Positions 62,395-64,000 of a stretch of DNA of 64,000 nt are shown here, piece after piece. The DNA lies in contig CALUPU010000001.1 of assembly GCA_944322725.1 (NCBI GenBank), positions 124,001 to 188,000 of the forward strand. The letters run 5' to 3'. The stretch's first letter is position 1. Each line of letters begins with the position of its first letter. Origin of the DNA: Candidatus Gastranaerophilales bacterium (GTDB taxonomy: Bacteria; Cyanobacteriota; Vampirovibrionia; Gastranaerophilales; Gastranaerophilaceae). The notes beneath the pieces were generated by a model. It saw nothing but the letters and a program-made list of their open reading frames with translations. It made no database searches and was not told the origin of the DNA. A program made the translations under genes and the position numbers.

Positions 62395-63441
62395 CTAAGC
62401 ATAAGAAGGACTTTGGATAACTATTTTAAAACAGTTGTTATCTTTATTCTCAAAAAAGTTGTATGCATTGACGATGTCGTTTAGAGTATACTTTTTGCTT
62501 ATTAACATGTCAGTGGAAATCTTTCCTTCTTCTATCAAATTTAAAAGCTTTTCACAATGTATAGCATCTACACCGCCTGTTTTAAATATTAAATTTTTCC
62601 CATACATTTGAGGCAAAGGCAGAATCTGAGGTTCTTCATACATTGCTACTATTCCTACAATTGAATTTGGACGTGCTATTTTCCATGCAAGAGCCAGTGT
62701 GTTACTTCCGCCTGCTGCTTCTATGACTCCATCTGCGCCTCTTTTATTTGTCTCATTATTTACTATATTTTCGACATTTTCCGTCTTTGAATTAATATAT
62801 ATATCTGCAAGGTTATTATTTTGAACAAAATCAAGACGCCATTGATTAATATCAATTGCTATAATTTTTTTTGCACCGAGTATTCTTGCACATTGCATTG
62901 CGCAGATTCCTACTGGACCGCATCCGATTACTGCAATAGTGTCCCCTGATTTGATTTCACATAATTCTGCACCAAAATATCCGCTTGAGAGTATATCTCC
63001 GACAAAAAGTGCATCTTCATAGCTGACTTTGTCGGGTATTTTAGTCAAGCCCGTATCCGCATACGGTACACGTACATAATCTGCTTGGCATCCGTCAATT
63101 TTGCATCCTATTTCCCAGCCGCCTTTTTCGCAGTTATTTATAAAACCTTGTCTGCAAAACCAGCACTCACCGCAAAAAGTTATACAATTAGCAGCTACTC
63201 TGTCATTTATTTTCAAGTTTTTAACCGCAGAACCTATTGCGACGACTTTACCCACAAACTCATGCCCTAGTGTTGTATTAGGTACAGCTGAAGGTACAGC
63301 ACCGTGAATTATGTGTAAATCACTTGTGCAGATAGATGATAATTCAACTTTTACTATTGCATCTCTTTCATCTTTAATCTTTGGAAAAGGCTTTTCTTCA
63401 AGCTTAATTTTTCCGTTATCATTCCAGATTAGTGCTTTCAT
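62395..63441 (-). CDS. Zinc-dependent alcohol dehydrogenase (MDR superfamily)
   Basis: A 348-residue NAD(P)-dependent enzyme. Catalytic zinc ligands Cys38 and His60-Glu61 (TLGHEFVG); structural zinc cysteines at 90, 93, 96 and 104 (CGECWFCRQGFINNC); the nucleotide fold starts AVIGCGPVGICAMQCARILGA (key GCGPVG). The family includes alcohol, threonine, sorbitol and formaldehyde dehydrogenases; the substrate is not decidable. GGAAGA precedes ATG 63441. Confidence 0.92.
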   Translation of the reverse strand: MKALIWNDNGKIKLEEKPFPKIKDERDAIVKVELSSICTSDLHIIHGAVPSAVPNTTLGHEFVGKVVAIGSAVKNLKINDRVAANCITFCGECWFCRQGFINNCEKGGWEIGCKIDGCQADYVRVPYADTGLTKIPDKVSYEDALFVGDILSSGYFGAELCEIKSGDTIAVIGCGPVGICAMQCARILGAKKIIAIDINQWRLDFVQNNNLADIYINSKTENVENIVNNETNKRGADGVIEAAGGSNTLALAWKIARPNSIVGIVAMYEEPQILPLPQMYGKNLIFKTGGVDAIHCEKLLNLIEEGKISTDMLISKKYTLNDIVNAYNFFENKDNNCFKIVIQSPSYA

Positions 63442-63517
63442 AAATCTTCCTTATCGGTTTATTTTTGCATTTTATCGCAATCATGTTTTGTTAACTAAAA
63501 AAGTAATTTTAAATTTA

Positions 63518-64000
63518 TTATTTATATATATGACTTTTTATGATGTTTTGTTTAACATCAAGATATTTGATTTCTCTTTGTTGAGCAAGTTCCATATATA
63601 TCTGTTTTGCTTTTTCTACAAGTTTAAGACTGTCTTGCGGATGTTTACGCATAAGCAAATCAGCGAGATTTGTATATGCGTATGCAAGTTGTATTTTTAT
63701 ACTGTTTTTGGTTGCAGGTGTTTTAGTCAGTGTATCAAAATTTGATGCGTAATGTTCGTAATTCTTAATTACTTCTTTCGAGTATTTTATTTTATCTTTT
63801 AAAACACCATACAGTTTTTTCTTGTCGCCGCAATCCTTGTATAAAAATTCTAAATCAGTCAGGCGTGCTAGCACATGTAATTTGTCGTCCATAGTTCTAC
63901 TTATCTCTAAAGATTTATTCAGTGCTCCTTCTGCAAGATGAATATTGCCGCTTCTGGCATAAATTTTTCCGAGTTCACCGAGTAAAATATTAGATAATTT
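63518..64000 (-). CDS. TPR-repeat protein, C-terminal part (5' end outside window)
   Basis: The minus frame is open to the window edge, giving at least 160 residues. It has TPR-type helices LLGELGKIYARSGNIHLAEGALNKSLEI (key words LGKIYARSGN and AEGALNKSL) and further helices ending in AYAYTNLADLLMRKHPQDSLKLVEKAKQIYMELAQQ (key words AYTNLADLL and DSLKLVEKAK). TPR proteins are interaction scaffolds. An internal ATG at 63892 is not the true start. Confidence 0.85.
   Translation of the reverse strand, partial: KLSNILLGELGKIYARSGNIHLAEGALNKSLEISRTMDDKLHVLARLTDLEFLYKDCGDKKKLYGVLKDKIKYSKEVIKNYEHYASNFDTLTKTPATKNSIKIQLAYAYTNLADLLMRKHPQDSLKLVEKAKQIYMELAQQREIKYLDVKQNIIKSHIYK

Overview
The window is AT-rich, gene-dense bacterial DNA that best fits a non-photosynthetic relative of the Cyanobacteria (Melainabacteria/Vampirovibrionia, probably the gut order Gastranaerophilales). 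The main evidence is an OmpR-type response regulator (25695-26447) that closely resembles cyanobacterial RpaB. Further support comes from a three-gene block of lineage-type proteins with PAFKAN/VSFGAA N-terminal motifs (57816-60380), a Gram-negative envelope (MlaE, an outer-membrane barrel protein), anaerobe-type enzymes (class I fumarase, an AcsE-like methyltransferase) and the absence of photosynthesis genes. The taxonomic call is inference from remembered family sequences; no database was searched.

Layout. 1-430: C-terminus of a GltD-like flavoprotein. 512-3152 (-): rpmG, tRNA-Trp, secE, nusG, rplK and rplA, with candidate L1-binding leaders before rplK and rplA. 3308-7653: response regulator, aroA, a dicarboxylate symporter and queF. 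7718-11025 (-): tig, clpP and clpX. 11191-15430 (-): a GT35 glucan phosphorylase-like protein lacking the expected PLP lysine, a PDZ protein and glyS. 15540-20454 (+): a small helical protein, a shortened SpoIID protein, HU and a large SF1 helicase-nuclease. 20456-25474 (-): thrS, tsaD, pyrF and ald. 25695-26447 (+): the RpaB-like regulator with TTACAA repeats near its promoter. 26476-30816 (-): fumarase, a candidate small RNA, a B12/radical-SAM protein and an AI-2E-type permease. 30930-34054: hisS, a barrel protein and a cysteine-peptidase-like protein. 34437-38846: mlaE, ilvE, glyA and wecA/tagO. 39052-44242 (-): nadK, recN, xerC, metF and an acsE-like gene. 44657-45347: a non-coding region with a candidate CU-rich small RNA, GTATATAC sites and a 56-bp direct repeat. 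45348-51284: a stop-interrupted winged-helix gene, tmk, serS, a secreted protein, a HEAT protein, queC, DUF366 and a SPOR protein. 51353-55145 (+): a structured leader, rpsL, rpsG and clpB. 55138-57523 (-): serB, dut and ftsZ. 57816-60380 (+): the lineage-type trio. 60384-64000: an amino-acid permease, tRNA-Ser, tRNA-Arg, a zinc alcohol dehydrogenase and a truncated TPR protein.

Most genes are housekeeping: translation, proteolysis, cell division, queuosine, one-carbon and central carbon metabolism. The less expected material is regulatory and non-coding. It includes at least two candidate small-RNA units with their own promoters and terminators, a palindrome (AGTATATACT) paired with TGTATATACT in two long intergenic regions, TTACAA/TTGTAA operator-like arrays, -10 boxes sitting 6-7 bases from several start codons (possible leaderless mRNAs), and a very tight tail-to-tail arrangement of convergent genes. 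No rRNA, CRISPR array, intact insertion sequence or prophage was seen.
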